Assembly: GCF_001434585.1 (NCBI RefSeq)
Contig: NZ_AZDB01000005.1
Coordinates: forward strand, 1 to 64,000
Source: Companilactobacillus crustorum JCM 15951
GTDB taxonomy: Bacteria; Bacillota; Bacilli; Lactobacillales; Lactobacillaceae
DNA length: 64,000 nt
Direction: 5' to 3'
The notes beneath the pieces are model-generated. The model made no database searches and was not told where the DNA came from. It was given only the letters and a program-made list of their open reading frames with translations. Positions within the stretch are counted from its first letter, which is position 1. Each line of letters opens with the position of its first letter. A program made the translations under genes and the position numbers. This document shows, piece by piece, positions 36,304-45,415 of this stretch.

Positions 36304-36492
36304 ATGCCATTAGTACATATCGATTTAATTGCTGGACGTTCAGAAGAACAACTAAGAGGAATGGTTAAGGATGTAACGGAAGCCATTGTAAAGAACACTG
36401 GAGCACCTTCAGAACATGTTCATGTTGTTTTGAATGAAATGGAAAAAGAACATTATGCCGTTGGTGGTGTTTTAAAGAGCGACGAAAAATAA
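36304..36492 (+). CDS. 4-oxalocrotonate tautomerase family protein
   Basis: 62 residues, the classic small subunit size. Pro2 of the gene product becomes the catalytic N-terminal proline after Met removal ([16 protein letters not shown]). The [19 protein letters not shown] part is typical. It catalyses keto-enol tautomerisation; the natural substrate in lactobacilli is unknown. GAGGAGAG precedes the ATG. Monocistronic with its own promoter and terminator. Confidence 0.92.
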   Translation: MPLVHIDLIAGRSEEQLRGMVKDVTEAIVKNTGAPSEHVHVVLNEMEKEHYAVGGVLKSDEK

Positions 36493-36496
36493 AAAA

Positions 36497-36524
36497 AGAT
36501 ACCTCAAAATAGAGGTATTTTTTT
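36497..36524 (+). terminator. Terminator of the tautomerase gene
   Basis: ATACCTC-AAAATA-GAGGTAT then TTTTTT. Confidence 0.88.
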
Positions 36525-36592
36525 ATGCATTAAAAACCATTGCACACAACTTGTATTAATTTTTGTTATGTAACCTTAATTAAATAAAAATA

Positions 36593-36645
36593 TATGTTTT
36601 ACGAAAACATAAAAATAAAAAAAACAAAACCATTGACCAAGAAAC
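36593..36645. repeat. Direct repeat copy 2 with a perfect palindrome
   Basis: TATGTTTT-ACG-AAAACATA (36593-36611) is a perfect inverted repeat. The stretch from 36598 repeats the 33965 copy (TTTACGAAAACATAAA, A-rich spacer with AAAAC, GACCAA). It lies about 90 bases before the DUF2075 gene, so it could also be an operator. Confidence 0.55.
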
Positions 36646-36697
36646 TCATTTCGTCCACACTAGATGATAGTTTATTTATAATTATCGAAGGTGAATT

Positions 36698-37897
36698 ATG
36701 TTAGAATCAGTTTTTCCAAATAAGGCACTTACTAAAGAACAAGAACAAATATTTAACAAAATTCTATTTTTCAATAAACAGGGATTAGATGCTTCTAATA
36801 AGAATATTTTTCAGTTAAATGGGGATGCTGGCACGGGTAAAAGTGTTATCCTAACCAAATTGTTTTTAAAATTGGAACAAGCCGCTAAATCTAATCATAC
36901 TGACAATTATTTTTTAGTTAATCATCCTGAATTACTAAAGGTTTATCAGGAAAATGCGGGTCAATTTTCTGAACTAAGAAAAAATCGTTTTTTACGTCCA
37001 ACTAGTTTTATTAATCGTATGCATAAGCAACATAGAAATGCCGATACTGTGGTAATTGATGAGGCACATTTACTTTTAAGCGAGAGCGATAATTACAATA
37101 ACTTTATACAGAATAATCAATTAGAAGAAATCGTAAAACTTAGCAAAGTGGTTATTTTAGTATTTGATGAACGTCAGGTGTTGAAGCTTAAAAGCTATTG
37201 GTCACAAAAACTTTTAGATACAATTGTTAGAAAATCAGATGCTAATTACCAACGAGCAACTTTGCATACGCAGATGCGAATGCAAGCACCAAAGCAAGTT
37301 CTTAAGTGGGATGATGATCTGACGGATCAATTAAAACTCGATAATTTATCAAGGGCTACTACTAATTTTTTATCGTTTCAGTCTGACTATGATTTTAGAA
37401 TTTATTCGGATGCCGAAAAAATGTATCAAGATTTAAAATCCAAAAATGACCAAATAGGCGAGTCTAGAATAGTGGCTACAGCAGATTATCCGTCTACTTT
37501 AGATGGACAAAAACATTATGTTACTGAGGGGAAGTTTCATTTGCCTTGGGATCAATATAACTATTCTCAGACGACATGGGCTCAAAAACCTGAAACAATT
37601 AATGAAATTGGTTCAATTTATACGGTCCAAGGTTTTGATTTAAATTACGTAGCAGTAATAATTGGTCCTTCTATTTCATATAATGGTTCAGGAAAAATAA
37701 AGATAGATATTTCAAAATATGAAGATCGTGAAGCTTTTAAGAATCGACACGAAAAAGACATTCTAAACTTAAATGAGTCTAAACAAAAAATTATTTTGAA
37801 TTCAATCAATGTTCTACTTAAAAGGGGAATTAAAGGGTGCTTTGTTTATTTTCATGATGAGAGAATATTTAATTATTTAAATAAAACTATCCAATGA
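36698..37897 (+). CDS. DUF2075-family P-loop ATPase / DNA-RNA helicase-like protein
   Basis: 399 residues. Walker A NGDAGTGKSVIL (about 42-53), Walker B TVVIDEAHLLLS (about 116-127), a sensor-like VILVFDERQV, and a late IGSIYTVQGFDLNYVAVIIGP resembling a superfamily 1 motif. These fit the DUF2075 (Schlafen-like helicase) family. Longer homologues carry an extra nuclease or other domain; here only the ATPase part is present. Function unknown, sometimes associated with defence. GAAGGTGA precedes the ATG. Confidence 0.8.
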   Translation: MLESVFPNKALTKEQEQIFNKILFFNKQGLDASNKNIFQLNGDAGTGKSVILTKLFLKLEQAAKSNHTDNYFLVNHPELLKVYQENAGQFSELRKNRFLRPTSFINRMHKQHRNADTVVIDEAHLLLSESDNYNNFIQNNQLEEIVKLSKVVILVFDERQVLKLKSYWSQKLLDTIVRKSDANYQRATLHTQMRMQAPKQVLKWDDDLTDQLKLDNLSRATTNFLSFQSDYDFRIYSDAEKMYQDLKSKNDQIGESRIVATADYPSTLDGQKHYVTEGKFHLPWDQYNYSQTTWAQKPETINEIGSIYTVQGFDLNYVAVIIGPSISYNGSGKIKIDISKYEDREAFKNRHEKDILNLNESKQKIILNSINVLLKRGIKGCFVYFHDERIFNYLNKTIQ

Positions 37898-37909
37898 CAA
37901 AAAACGTAC

Positions 37910-37955
37910 AAAATAGACCCTGATGACTATAAAAAGTTGTCAGAGTCTATTTTTT
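37910..37955 (+). terminator. Terminator of the DUF2075 gene
   Basis: AAAATAGACCCTGATGAC pairs with GTTGTCAGAGTCTATTTT, one mismatch and a wobble pair, then T. Confidence 0.85.
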
Positions 37956-37957
37956 AT

Positions 37958-37990
37958 TAAAAAAACGATAACCTACGAGGGTTATCGTCA
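37958..37990 (-). terminator. Terminator of the leftward HTH gene
   Basis: On the minus strand ACGATAACC pairs with GGTTATCGT, followed by seven T. Confidence 0.85.
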
Positions 37991-38014
37991 ATGGGGTAAA
38001 CTACAAATACTGCT

Positions 38015-38200
38015 TTATTGATGCAATTTGATATATTCTTGAACTGTCTTAATTTCATCTGCTGTAGGTTCGTAATCACCTGATTTAAGATTGTGAACAC
38101 GTTCAACTGAGAGATGACTCTCGAAAGCAAACTGTGTATCTGTCATATCTTTATTTTTTTCATACTGAATTATCATTTCAGCAATATTTGGTTTATCCAT
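38015..38200 (-). CDS. Small helix-turn-helix protein (61 aa)
   Basis: 61 residues after a GGAGGT site. The MTDTQFAFESHLSVERVHNLKSGDYEPTADEI region fits an XRE-like helix-turn-helix, which fills most of the protein. It has no dimerisation or ligand domain, so it is a minimal DNA-binding protein. Target unknown. It lies downstream of lepB on the same strand with a 36-base gap. Confidence 0.7.
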   Translation of the reverse strand: MDKPNIAEMIIQYEKNKDMTDTQFAFESHLSVERVHNLKSGDYEPTADEIKTVQEYIKLHQ

Positions 38201-38236
38201 GAAAATACCTCCAATAAATTATCTAAAACACTAATT

Positions 38237-38902
38237 TTAAAAGACTGTCCATTTATTTAATGGCCAGTAACGCCACTTAACTTCACCGATAACGCTCTTC
38301 TTGTTAATAAAGCCAATAATACGGCTATCCTTTGAAACTGTTCGATGGTCTCCCATTACGAAGTATGTTTCAGCAGGGACCTTATTGGTCTTCTTAATTT
38401 TGTTTAGGTAAGAACTGCTATAACGTTGTTGCCATTCAGGCGAGTTCTTAGCTAGTGAACTTAAAGTAAAGTTATAAGTATAACTGTATGGTTTACCTGC
38501 ATACAAGCTAGTATCAGGCTCCTTAACTTTGTTGCCAGCTTTAAGGAAGTCCTCTTTTAACATTTTACCATTAACATAGATTTTGTTATTCTTAGAAACA
38601 ACTGTATCACCGGGTAATCCGATAATTCTCTTAATATAAAATGATCCTGGTTCATCAGGAGCTTTCAAAACGATTACATCGCCACGTGTAAGATTTGAAT
38701 GTCTCGTAGCAATTACTTTATCTCCGTTTTCAAAGGTCGGCTGCATTGAAGGTCCAGAAACTTTGTCATTTGAGAGAATAAACTTAAACCCTAAGAAAAA
38801 TACCGCATAGATGGCAATTGTCAGTGCAATAGTTTGCAACCAAAATTTCCAACCGCTTTCTTCTTCCTTTTGAGGCCGTTGTCTTCTATTATTTTCTGCC
38901 AT
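38237..38902 (-). CDS. lepB: Signal peptidase I
   Basis: 221 residues. One N-terminal membrane anchor (about 20-45) is followed by box B SGPSMQPTF with the catalytic Ser, box D YIKRIIGLPGD with the general-base Lys, and box E GDHRTVSKDSR. It removes signal peptides from secreted preproteins outside the membrane. A basic N-terminal extension (AENNRRQRPQKEEE) is cytoplasmic. GAGGTG precedes the ATG. Confidence 0.96.
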   Translation of the reverse strand: MAENNRRQRPQKEEESGWKFWLQTIALTIAIYAVFFLGFKFILSNDKVSGPSMQPTFENGDKVIATRHSNLTRGDVIVLKAPDEPGSFYIKRIIGLPGDTVVSKNNKIYVNGKMLKEDFLKAGNKVKEPDTSLYAGKPYSYTYNFTLSSLAKNSPEWQQRYSSSYLNKIKKTNKVPAETYFVMGDHRTVSKDSRIIGFINKKSVIGEVKWRYWPLNKWTVF

Positions 38903-39040
38903 AATTCACCTCGTACATGTACTAACTAGGATATTACACTTTTTCGTAATTATTGGAAATAATTGTGGTATTTTCATCATAAAAATTTAATTTAATATTA
39001 ATAAAGGACAAACGTTACTGGCATTAAGTACTATGGCTTT

Positions 39041-39880
39041 ATGTTTAACCAGATCTCTAGTAATATAATTGACGAATTGAATTTAATTTTATCGGTAAAT
39101 TATGTCTGGGGGCAAAGAATGAATTATATAGATGGATTACGTCAAGATACGAGTGTTTTACCTAATGGAATGGTTTTTAATGCACGTATCAAATTTATGG
39201 AAAATATTGTTAAGGCACTAAATAACAATCAATTGCCAAAGTATCATTTTCCCCAATTGCAATTAAGTGAAAAAGAAATAACAACTTATATGGAGCACAA
39301 TATCAACCTAGATGAAATTGAATTTCAAACTATGTCTGCTCGATTAGAAAAGTTTGATCATGATTTGGGAGAATTTCGAAGTTATTTACAGACACGATTT
39401 GGCTATTGGGCAACTATTACTGAAGACTTTGTAGAAGCGATAAAAAACAATTTCCCTAACCAAACTTTTTTAGAGTTAATGGCAGGAAATGGCTATCTTT
39501 CCAAAGGATTGCGTGATTTTGACATTAAAACCTACTGTACGGACGACTTGAGTTGGTCTAAGTACAATCAGACTGGAAAGATAAAAATTACTGATGTCGA
39601 ATCTTTAGAGGCTATTTCGGCTTTAGAAAAGTATGGTTCACAAGTCGATAATGTTATTTTAGCTTGGGGTCCAGATAGGGAAGATATTGATTATCGCGTT
39701 TTACAAAAAATACGCCAATTAGATGTCAATTTCCTAGTGATTGGTGAAAAATATGGTGCAACGAATAGTCGTGAGTTTTGGGATAGTGCAAAATTGCAAG
39801 AGGATTCTAGAATTCAACGAATTAATCAATCTTATTCAAATTATGATTTAGTTAAAGATCAACTCTATTTAGTTAAGTAA
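39041..39880 (+). CDS. SAM-dependent methyltransferase-like protein
   Basis: 279 residues. A helical N-terminal half is followed by TFLELMAGNGYLSKGLRDF (about 146-164), a good class I motif I. A motif II acidic residue lies in TYCTDDLSW, and VDNVILAWGPD fits motif IV. The start is uncertain because no ribosome site is near 39041. An in-frame ATG at 39119 follows GGGGGCAAAG and is an alternative, though the residues before it look coding. Substrate unknown. Confidence 0.65.
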   Translation: MFNQISSNIIDELNLILSVNYVWGQRMNYIDGLRQDTSVLPNGMVFNARIKFMENIVKALNNNQLPKYHFPQLQLSEKEITTYMEHNINLDEIEFQTMSARLEKFDHDLGEFRSYLQTRFGYWATITEDFVEAIKNNFPNQTFLELMAGNGYLSKGLRDFDIKTYCTDDLSWSKYNQTGKIKITDVESLEAISALEKYGSQVDNVILAWGPDREDIDYRVLQKIRQLDVNFLVIGEKYGATNSREFWDSAKLQEDSRIQRINQSYSNYDLVKDQLYLVK

Positions 39881-39923
39881 AAGGACAAGGCTGAAACAAA
39901 TAAAAATGTTTCAGCCTTGTCTT
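39881..39923 (+). terminator. Long hairpin terminator after the methyltransferase gene
   Basis: An 18-base stem (AAGGACAAGGCTGAAACA against TGTTTCAGCCTTGTCTT) around a short A-rich loop. The T tract is poor, so it could also act as an RNA-stability hairpin. Confidence 0.65.
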
Positions 39924-39978
39924 AGTCTTTAGTGTAAAATGATATATCAGTAAGACAAATTTAATAGGTGATTTCTTT

Positions 39979-40953
39979 ATGAAAAAAATTATTTCGAGTA
40001 TTGTTATCTTTTTGATAGTCCTCTTGACTGGGGTAGCAATCTCTAAAAGCGATTCGATTAAATATAATAATACTATGAACCGTTTAGGTATGAGTGAAGA
40101 AGCAGTTGTATTGCATACTCATTCTAAAAAGAATTTAGTTACGGCTGTTCAGGAATTAAATGCCAAAAAGAAAGTTGCTGGATATCAGTTGATATTCTTT
40201 GAAAAGAGCAATAGTGATATTGGCTATATCTATAGTCATGGAAAAACAAATAAACTCCCTATTACTTCAGGACGTTACTTCTCGAAGGATGACTTTATTT
40301 CGCAAATTCCTTTTGCGGTTCAGGGCAAAACTTCAAATATTGAAGCTTATAAACCCCAAAGTCAATCTTATATCAAAGTAGACAATCGTTATATCTCAGT
40401 GATTGGAAATGTTGGCTTTGATGGGGCAGATATTTTAAATTCGCAGACTTTAGTCTCATTGTCGCCTAATCAGCCTAAATCCAGGTATCACTTGAATCAA
40501 GTAACAACGGTGCTAGATGGTCATGCAGTTACTAATAAAGAGAGCTTAAGCAAGATCAAACACGTATTGCATGCTAGTTCAATGCACAAGTATGTCCCTC
40601 AAACAGATGATTTTACTAATGTTGAGACAACCAATAACGGTGAAATGTATCTTGTTGGAATTGTTCTGTTATTCTTCTTAATTATGGCCGTTGATTTTTA
40701 TATTTTAATACCATTGAAATATGATTTATCACGTTCGCATTTGACTGGAGATTTAAAAAATAATTATCGTAATGGCTTAATGCTTCGCTATTTGATTTAT
40801 ACGTTAGTGCCATTCGCTATTGGTTTTGCCGCAGTCAATTGGAGAATTGTCATTATTAGTCATAGTACTTTTAATCTTTTTATGACAATTTCAGTTGTCA
40901 TGACGATCCTTATTGGATTATCGCAAATATTCTTTGTTAAACGGAGTGAGTAA
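39979..40953 (+). CDS. Membrane protein, possibly FtsX/MacB-permease-like
   Basis: 324 residues. One N-terminal transmembrane helix (about 5-24), an extracellular domain of some 200 residues (including ITSGRYFSKDDF, like MacB-type periplasmic domains), then three transmembrane helices (about 225-247, 268-288 and 294-318). This topology is that of FtsX-like ABC permeases, but no ATPase gene is nearby. The assignment is inference. It lies four bases upstream of rsmF. Confidence 0.6.
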   Translation: MKKIISSIVIFLIVLLTGVAISKSDSIKYNNTMNRLGMSEEAVVLHTHSKKNLVTAVQELNAKKKVAGYQLIFFEKSNSDIGYIYSHGKTNKLPITSGRYFSKDDFISQIPFAVQGKTSNIEAYKPQSQSYIKVDNRYISVIGNVGFDGADILNSQTLVSLSPNQPKSRYHLNQVTTVLDGHAVTNKESLSKIKHVLHASSMHKYVPQTDDFTNVETTNNGEMYLVGIVLLFFLIMAVDFYILIPLKYDLSRSHLTGDLKNNYRNGLMLRYLIYTLVPFAIGFAAVNWRIVIISHSTFNLFMTISVVMTILIGLSQIFFVKRSE

Positions 40954-40957
40954 TTTA

Positions 40958-42310
40958 ATGAAAGTCGATTTAAGTCAAGACTTTAAAACAAAATATCGTA
41001 ATTTAATGGGAGACCGAGCAGATAAATTATTTGCTGCTATTCAAGAGGATAGTCAGGAAGCTTTTCGTTTGAATCCCCTAAAGGCTAATTTTCAAAATGT
41101 TTCTTATTCTTTGGAACGACCAATCGAGTACAGTCCTATTGGCTATTATGGCGAGATTAATGGTAATTCAATAGATCACTTGTCGGGTTACGTTTATAGT
41201 CAAGAACCTAGTGCAATGTATGTCACAGAAATTTTAGATCCGCAAGAAAACGATAAAATCCTTGATTTGTGTGCTGCTCCTGGTAGTAAAACAACGTATA
41301 TTGCTTCAAAAATGGCTTCACAGGGACTTTTGGTCAGTAATGAGATAAATGCTAAGCGTGCAAAGGTATTGTCTTCTAACATTGAAAGAATGGGTATCAC
41401 TAATACAATAGTTACGAATAATTCACCTAAAGACTTCGAAAAGAAGTTGGGGCAGTACTTTGATAAAATTTTAGTCGATGCACCATGTTCTGGGGAAGGA
41501 ATGTTTCGAAAAGATCCTGATTCAGTTCAATATTGGTCCTTAGATTACGTTGAGCAATGTGCCAATCGTCAGCGTCATATCCTGGATTCAGCGTATAAAT
41601 TGTTGAATAATGGTGGAACGTTTGTCTATTCAACTTGCACCTTTTCACCAGAGGAAAATGAACAGAATATCGACTGGTTTTTAGATAAATATCCTGATAT
41701 GCATTTGGTACTTGTTAAAAAATACGCTGGTATGGAAGATGGCCGTCCAGAATGGGGTAATAATAATTCTGAATTAACCAAAGCTTTGAGAATGTTTCCA
41801 GATCAGTTCAATGGCGAAGGTCATTTCATGTGCAAAATGGTAAAAGATGGTGAACCAGCTGCAATTAAGGAACGTCAAATTAATAATGGTATCAAAAAAG
41901 ACGACACAAAATTTGTTCAAAAGTTTGCTAAAGCTAATCTGAAAACCTTATCTGAAAATAATTGGCTAAAAATCAATGACTTTTTATATCAAGCTGCTAG
42001 TTTAGATAGTCGCTTTAAGGGCTTGCATATTTTAAGAAATGGTCTCAAATTAGGCGAATTCAAAAAAAATAGGTTTGAACCCGATATCGCTTGGATATTG
42101 GCTATCAAACCTGATGAATTAAATACTGTTTTTGAACTAGATCAAACTCAATTTGAAAAATACTTACATGGTGAGTCTGTTATTTTAACGTCTAAACCGG
42201 ACTTCGACAATAAATGGATAGGACTAGCATATCAAGACAAACTTTTCAGTTGGGGTCGTTATAGCAATCAGCAAATAAAAAACGTCTATCCCAAGGGATT
42301 AAGACGTTAG
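40958..42310 (+). CDS. rsmF: 16S rRNA (cytosine-C5)-methyltransferase, RsmF/NOL1-NOP2-Sun family
   Basis: 450 residues. The methyltransferase core carries LDLCAAPGSKTTYIA (SAM motif I), DAPCSGEGMFRKDP (a motif IV cysteine) and STCTFSPEENEQN (the catalytic cysteine). A C-terminal PUA-like domain follows, as in the RsmF/YebU branch. The ATG at 40958 follows CGGAGTGAG. Its last codons encode, on the other strand, the terminator of the convergent mevalonate operon. The two genes overlap by 4 bases. Confidence 0.93.
   Translation: MKVDLSQDFKTKYRNLMGDRADKLFAAIQEDSQEAFRLNPLKANFQNVSYSLERPIEYSPIGYYGEINGNSIDHLSGYVYSQEPSAMYVTEILDPQENDKILDLCAAPGSKTTYIASKMASQGLLVSNEINAKRAKVLSSNIERMGITNTIVTNNSPKDFEKKLGQYFDKILVDAPCSGEGMFRKDPDSVQYWSLDYVEQCANRQRHILDSAYKLLNNGGTFVYSTCTFSPEENEQNIDWFLDKYPDMHLVLVKKYAGMEDGRPEWGNNNSELTKALRMFPDQFNGEGHFMCKMVKDGEPAAIKERQINNGIKKDDTKFVQKFAKANLKTLSENNWLKINDFLYQAASLDSRFKGLHILRNGLKLGEFKKNRFEPDIAWILAIKPDELNTVFELDQTQFEKYLHGESVILTSKPDFDNKWIGLAYQDKLFSWGRYSNQQIKNVYPKGLRR
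42275..42308 (-). terminator. Mevalonate-operon terminator inside the rsmF 3' end
   Basis: AACGTCT-ATCCC-AA-GGGAT-TA-AGACGTT forms a strong hairpin. Read on the minus strand it is followed by TTTTTTATTT. On the plus strand there is no T run, so it acts for the leftward operon only. Confidence 0.8.
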
Positions 42311-43353
42311 AGTTTTAAATTACGCTGTTTAATATAGTTTACCAAGCTTTCATCTAAAACGATGGGAGCTTTTTTGATGTCATTAATATTTTTAGCTCCA
42401 ATAGCAGCCATAATTAGTTGCAATTGTTGAATAAATTTCTCGAAGAAAGTTTCGGTTTCACTCAAGGAGCTTTTTTGCAGATGATGAAGAACTAAGCCGG
42501 ACATTCCGACAGAGCTTGCTCCTAAACGAAGGGCCTTGATCACATCCATTGGGGTTCTGATGCCACCAGAAGCCAAAATGGTCATTTTGTTTTGATAAGG
42601 GCGAGATTCTAGAAGCGATTCTACAGTCGAAAGTGACAACTGATCTAAATAAGATAAGTCTAAATCATGATTGCGAGCACTTTCAATTTGCGCAAAATTA
42701 GTTCCTCCAAAACCAGAAATATCAACATAACGTACTCCCGCTTGATATAATTGACGCAAATTGATCTGAGAAATACCGAAACCAACTTCTTTAACAATAA
42801 CTGGAACTGAAACATTTTTGACGATATCTTTTATATTGTCCAACCACATAAATTCTTGATCGCCTTCAGGCATGGCCAATTCTTGAAGAGCATTTAGATG
42901 GATCTGCAAAGCATTAGCTTTTATAAGATTTACTGCTTGTTGAGATTGTTGAGCGTTAGCCTTGGCAGAAACATTTGCAATAACGAATCCCTTTGGATTA
43001 TTGCTTCGTAAAGTAGTGAAGGAAGCCTTCGTTTCTTCTGGCAAACGGAAATAAACACCCATTGAACCACTAGAAACGGGAATATTTAGTTTCTGAGCCA
43101 ATTGAGCCAATTCGGTGTTAAAACGATCGGACTGTCTAGAGCCACCAGTAATGGCATTAAAATAGATTGGCAAAGCAACTTTAGTTCCTAAAAAATCAGT
43201 AGTTAAATCAATGTCATTTAATCTTAATTCTGGTAGGGCATCATGAAGTAAACGAATTTTGTCAAAATTTGCAAATGATTCGTCAGTAAAAAACTTTTCT
43301 GCTAAAAAAAGATGTTCAACTTTGCGTTGAATTTGTGGATCTTGTTTAGGCAT
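42307..43353 (-). CDS. fni: Type 2 isopentenyl-diphosphate delta-isomerase
   Basis: A 348-residue FMN- and NADPH-dependent isomerase interconverting IPP and DMAPP. It is recognised from NAITGGS, SSGSMGVYF, VPVIVKEVGFGIS, VDISGFGGTNFAQIE and ASGGIRTPMDVIKALRLGASSVGM. The ATG lies inside the last codons of mvaK2 (8-base overlap). An in-frame TTG 18 bases upstream is also possible. It completes the pathway from mevalonate to C5 units. Confidence 0.95.
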   Translation of the reverse strand: MPKQDPQIQRKVEHLFLAEKFFTDESFANFDKIRLLHDALPELRLNDIDLTTDFLGTKVALPIYFNAITGGSRQSDRFNTELAQLAQKLNIPVSSGSMGVYFRLPEETKASFTTLRSNNPKGFVIANVSAKANAQQSQQAVNLIKANALQIHLNALQELAMPEGDQEFMWLDNIKDIVKNVSVPVIVKEVGFGISQINLRQLYQAGVRYVDISGFGGTNFAQIESARNHDLDLSYLDQLSLSTVESLLESRPYQNKMTILASGGIRTPMDVIKALRLGASSVGMSGLVLHHLQKSSLSETETFFEKFIQQLQLIMAAIGAKNINDIKKAPIVLDESLVNYIKQRNLKL

Positions 43354-44425
43354 GGGCGATTGTTTCTCCAATTTTCAAAGTTAAAGGGGTAATCCCGACT
43401 TGTTGCCATTCTTTCTTTAATTCTGCAATATTAAGATTTTTATCGCTTAAAACAATACCGCAGTCGCCGCCACCAGCACCAGAAGTTTTGGCAGAGCCAC
43501 CTAGTTTTTCAGCGATATCGCAAAGCTTAGTTAATAATTCTGTTTCAATATGAACATCGCTAAATTCAGCTAGATCTGAAAGTAGTTCTCGATATTCACT
43601 AAAGACTTTTTTTATAAGGACTGAATTATTATCTTTAAAACCAGTAATTAAATGTTCAACATTTTTACGACTGGCACGTAAGAAATTCTGATACTTTTCG
43701 ACCTTTTGAGCCTTTGTCAAAGCAATTCGATCAACTAAAATTGATGTCGAGGCAGGAGAGCCTGTCCAACCAACCGTTAATTCTAAGTCTTTTGGCAACT
43801 GTAAACTTTGAATCTTTAATTCTGGCCAATTGAGTGCCAAAATTTCAGTGATACTATGATTTCTGATCATGTTAAAGATCCAGTTACGGTCAGGAGAATA
43901 GTAGGCGACAATACCACCAAACGCACTGGCAGCAATATCTCCTAAACTACCATTCCCTTGAACGGATAAATGAGAAATGGCTGATATTTTATAAATATCC
44001 ATGGCAGATAAACCTAAGTGATAGAAATCGCCTAAAGTTTTAACAACAGCAACGGTTACGGCTGCTGAAGATCCTAAACCATATTTCTTGCCATCTTTTG
44101 AATCTAACTCACTAGTAACTAATAAATCGTAGTAATTTAATTTAACGTCTCGTTCTAGAGCGTACTTTTCTACGAATTGAATGGCTGCAAGAATATATTG
44201 TAATTGACTTTCAGAATCATCAAAGACTAATTCTGTTCCTTGACGATTCCAATGGATCAATTCCTTATTGAGATTTTTCGACTGAATTGTTCCACCATTT
44301 TGCGTCTTATTAATTGTGACCGTTACATATTTATTAACGGAAGTAAGAACAGCGGGAAAGCCAGTTTCAACAACAGCATATTCTCCAGCTAAATATAATT
44401 TTCCAGGTGCTTTTCCTGTAGACAA
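43346..44425 (-). CDS. mvaK2: Phosphomevalonate kinase
   Basis: A 359-residue GHMP kinase that converts phosphomevalonate to diphosphomevalonate. It begins GKAPGKLYLAGEYAVVE, has the ATP loop YGLGSSAAVTVAVVK and the C-terminal KTSGAGGGDCGIVL. The start is TTG (44425) with AAAGG about 9 bases upstream; no in-frame ATG fits before the conserved start. 24 bases separate it from mvaD. Confidence 0.94.
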   Translation of the reverse strand: MSTGKAPGKLYLAGEYAVVETGFPAVLTSVNKYVTVTINKTQNGGTIQSKNLNKELIHWNRQGTELVFDDSESQLQYILAAIQFVEKYALERDVKLNYYDLLVTSELDSKDGKKYGLGSSAAVTVAVVKTLGDFYHLGLSAMDIYKISAISHLSVQGNGSLGDIAASAFGGIVAYYSPDRNWIFNMIRNHSITEILALNWPELKIQSLQLPKDLELTVGWTGSPASTSILVDRIALTKAQKVEKYQNFLRASRKNVEHLITGFKDNNSVLIKKVFSEYRELLSDLAEFSDVHIETELLTKLCDIAEKLGGSAKTSGAGGGDCGIVLSDKNLNIAELKKEWQQVGITPLTLKIGETIAHA

Positions 44426-44449
44426 AATATCATACCTTTCAATTTATAA

Positions 44450-45415
44450 TCAGATGTATTGGATGCCAGAGCCGATATTGGCAACGACGGTTGTTACATT
44501 TGATAATTGTTGTTTAATGCATGTTTGAACCTTTGGCAGTGATTCTTTCGTACATATTATTTTAACATTAGGACCGGCATCAATTGTAGCATACGCTAGA
44601 ATACCCTTTTGACGCATTTCTTTGATCAATTGGATAATTTGAATTGTTTCTGGTTCAAAATATGTAAACGAAGGATCAGCCGAAAGAGTCAAAGCATGCA
44701 TCGACATTGCGTTGTGTTCGGAAATTTCACCAATTTTTTGAACATCTTTTTGAGCAATTGCTTGCTTAATTTCTTCTATCTCTGAAGCTACTAGTGTAAC
44801 CCAATTAGAATAAAAAGGGGAGCTTTTTACGCTATTTTCCATTCCAGTGGTGGAAGAAATCTTTTTAGTGCTTTTGTTTATTACGACCGACAATAACGAT
44901 AAATCAATTTCTGGGTGTTCGTCAATGGGCACAGCAAAAGAGGATTCGTTATCAGTTCCAGCCTCCCATTCTACAAAGCCACCGTAGATGGAACGACTAG
45001 CTGATCCCGAACCGTTTCGAGCCAAAATTGATAATTCACGTCGGGTTAAATTTAATTGCTTAGTTTCATTGATAGCTGCAGCTAAAGCAGCAAAACCAGA
45101 TGCTGAAGAAGCAAAACCGGCTGAAGTAGGAACGTGGTTGATGCTATTAATTTGAAAATGATCTTTAAATGAATAAAATTTTCGAACTGTATCTAGATAA
45201 TTCAAAATTCGCTTATTCTGAGAATCATTAAGCAACTGCTCATTTAGATATACAACATCATGATCTTCATTAATAATAGTAGCTGTAGTATCCGTATAAA
45301 AACGATCCAGGGTCAATGACAAACTATTTGTATAAGGCAATTTAAGTTGTTTGTTTTTTTTACCCCAATATTTAATTAAAGCAATATTAGTATAAGCCCG
45401 TGCTGTTCTAGTCAA
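44450..45415 (-). CDS. mvaD: Diphosphomevalonate decarboxylase
   Basis: A 321-residue GHMP-fold enzyme making IPP with ATP and release of CO2. ALIKYWGKKN near the start and the ATP loop VPTSAGFASSASGFAALAAA are diagnostic. Further family motifs are SGSASRSIYGGFVEW and DAGPNVK. It starts at TTG (45415) with CGGAGG upstream, inside the last codons of mvk (8-base overlap). Confidence 0.95.
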   Translation of the reverse strand: MTRTARAYTNIALIKYWGKKNKQLKLPYTNSLSLTLDRFYTDTTATIINEDHDVVYLNEQLLNDSQNKRILNYLDTVRKFYSFKDHFQINSINHVPTSAGFASSASGFAALAAAINETKQLNLTRRELSILARNGSGSASRSIYGGFVEWEAGTDNESSFAVPIDEHPEIDLSLLSVVINKSTKKISSTTGMENSVKSSPFYSNWVTLVASEIEEIKQAIAQKDVQKIGEISEHNAMSMHALTLSADPSFTYFEPETIQIIQLIKEMRQKGILAYATIDAGPNVKIICTKESLPKVQTCIKQQLSNVTTVVANIGSGIQYI

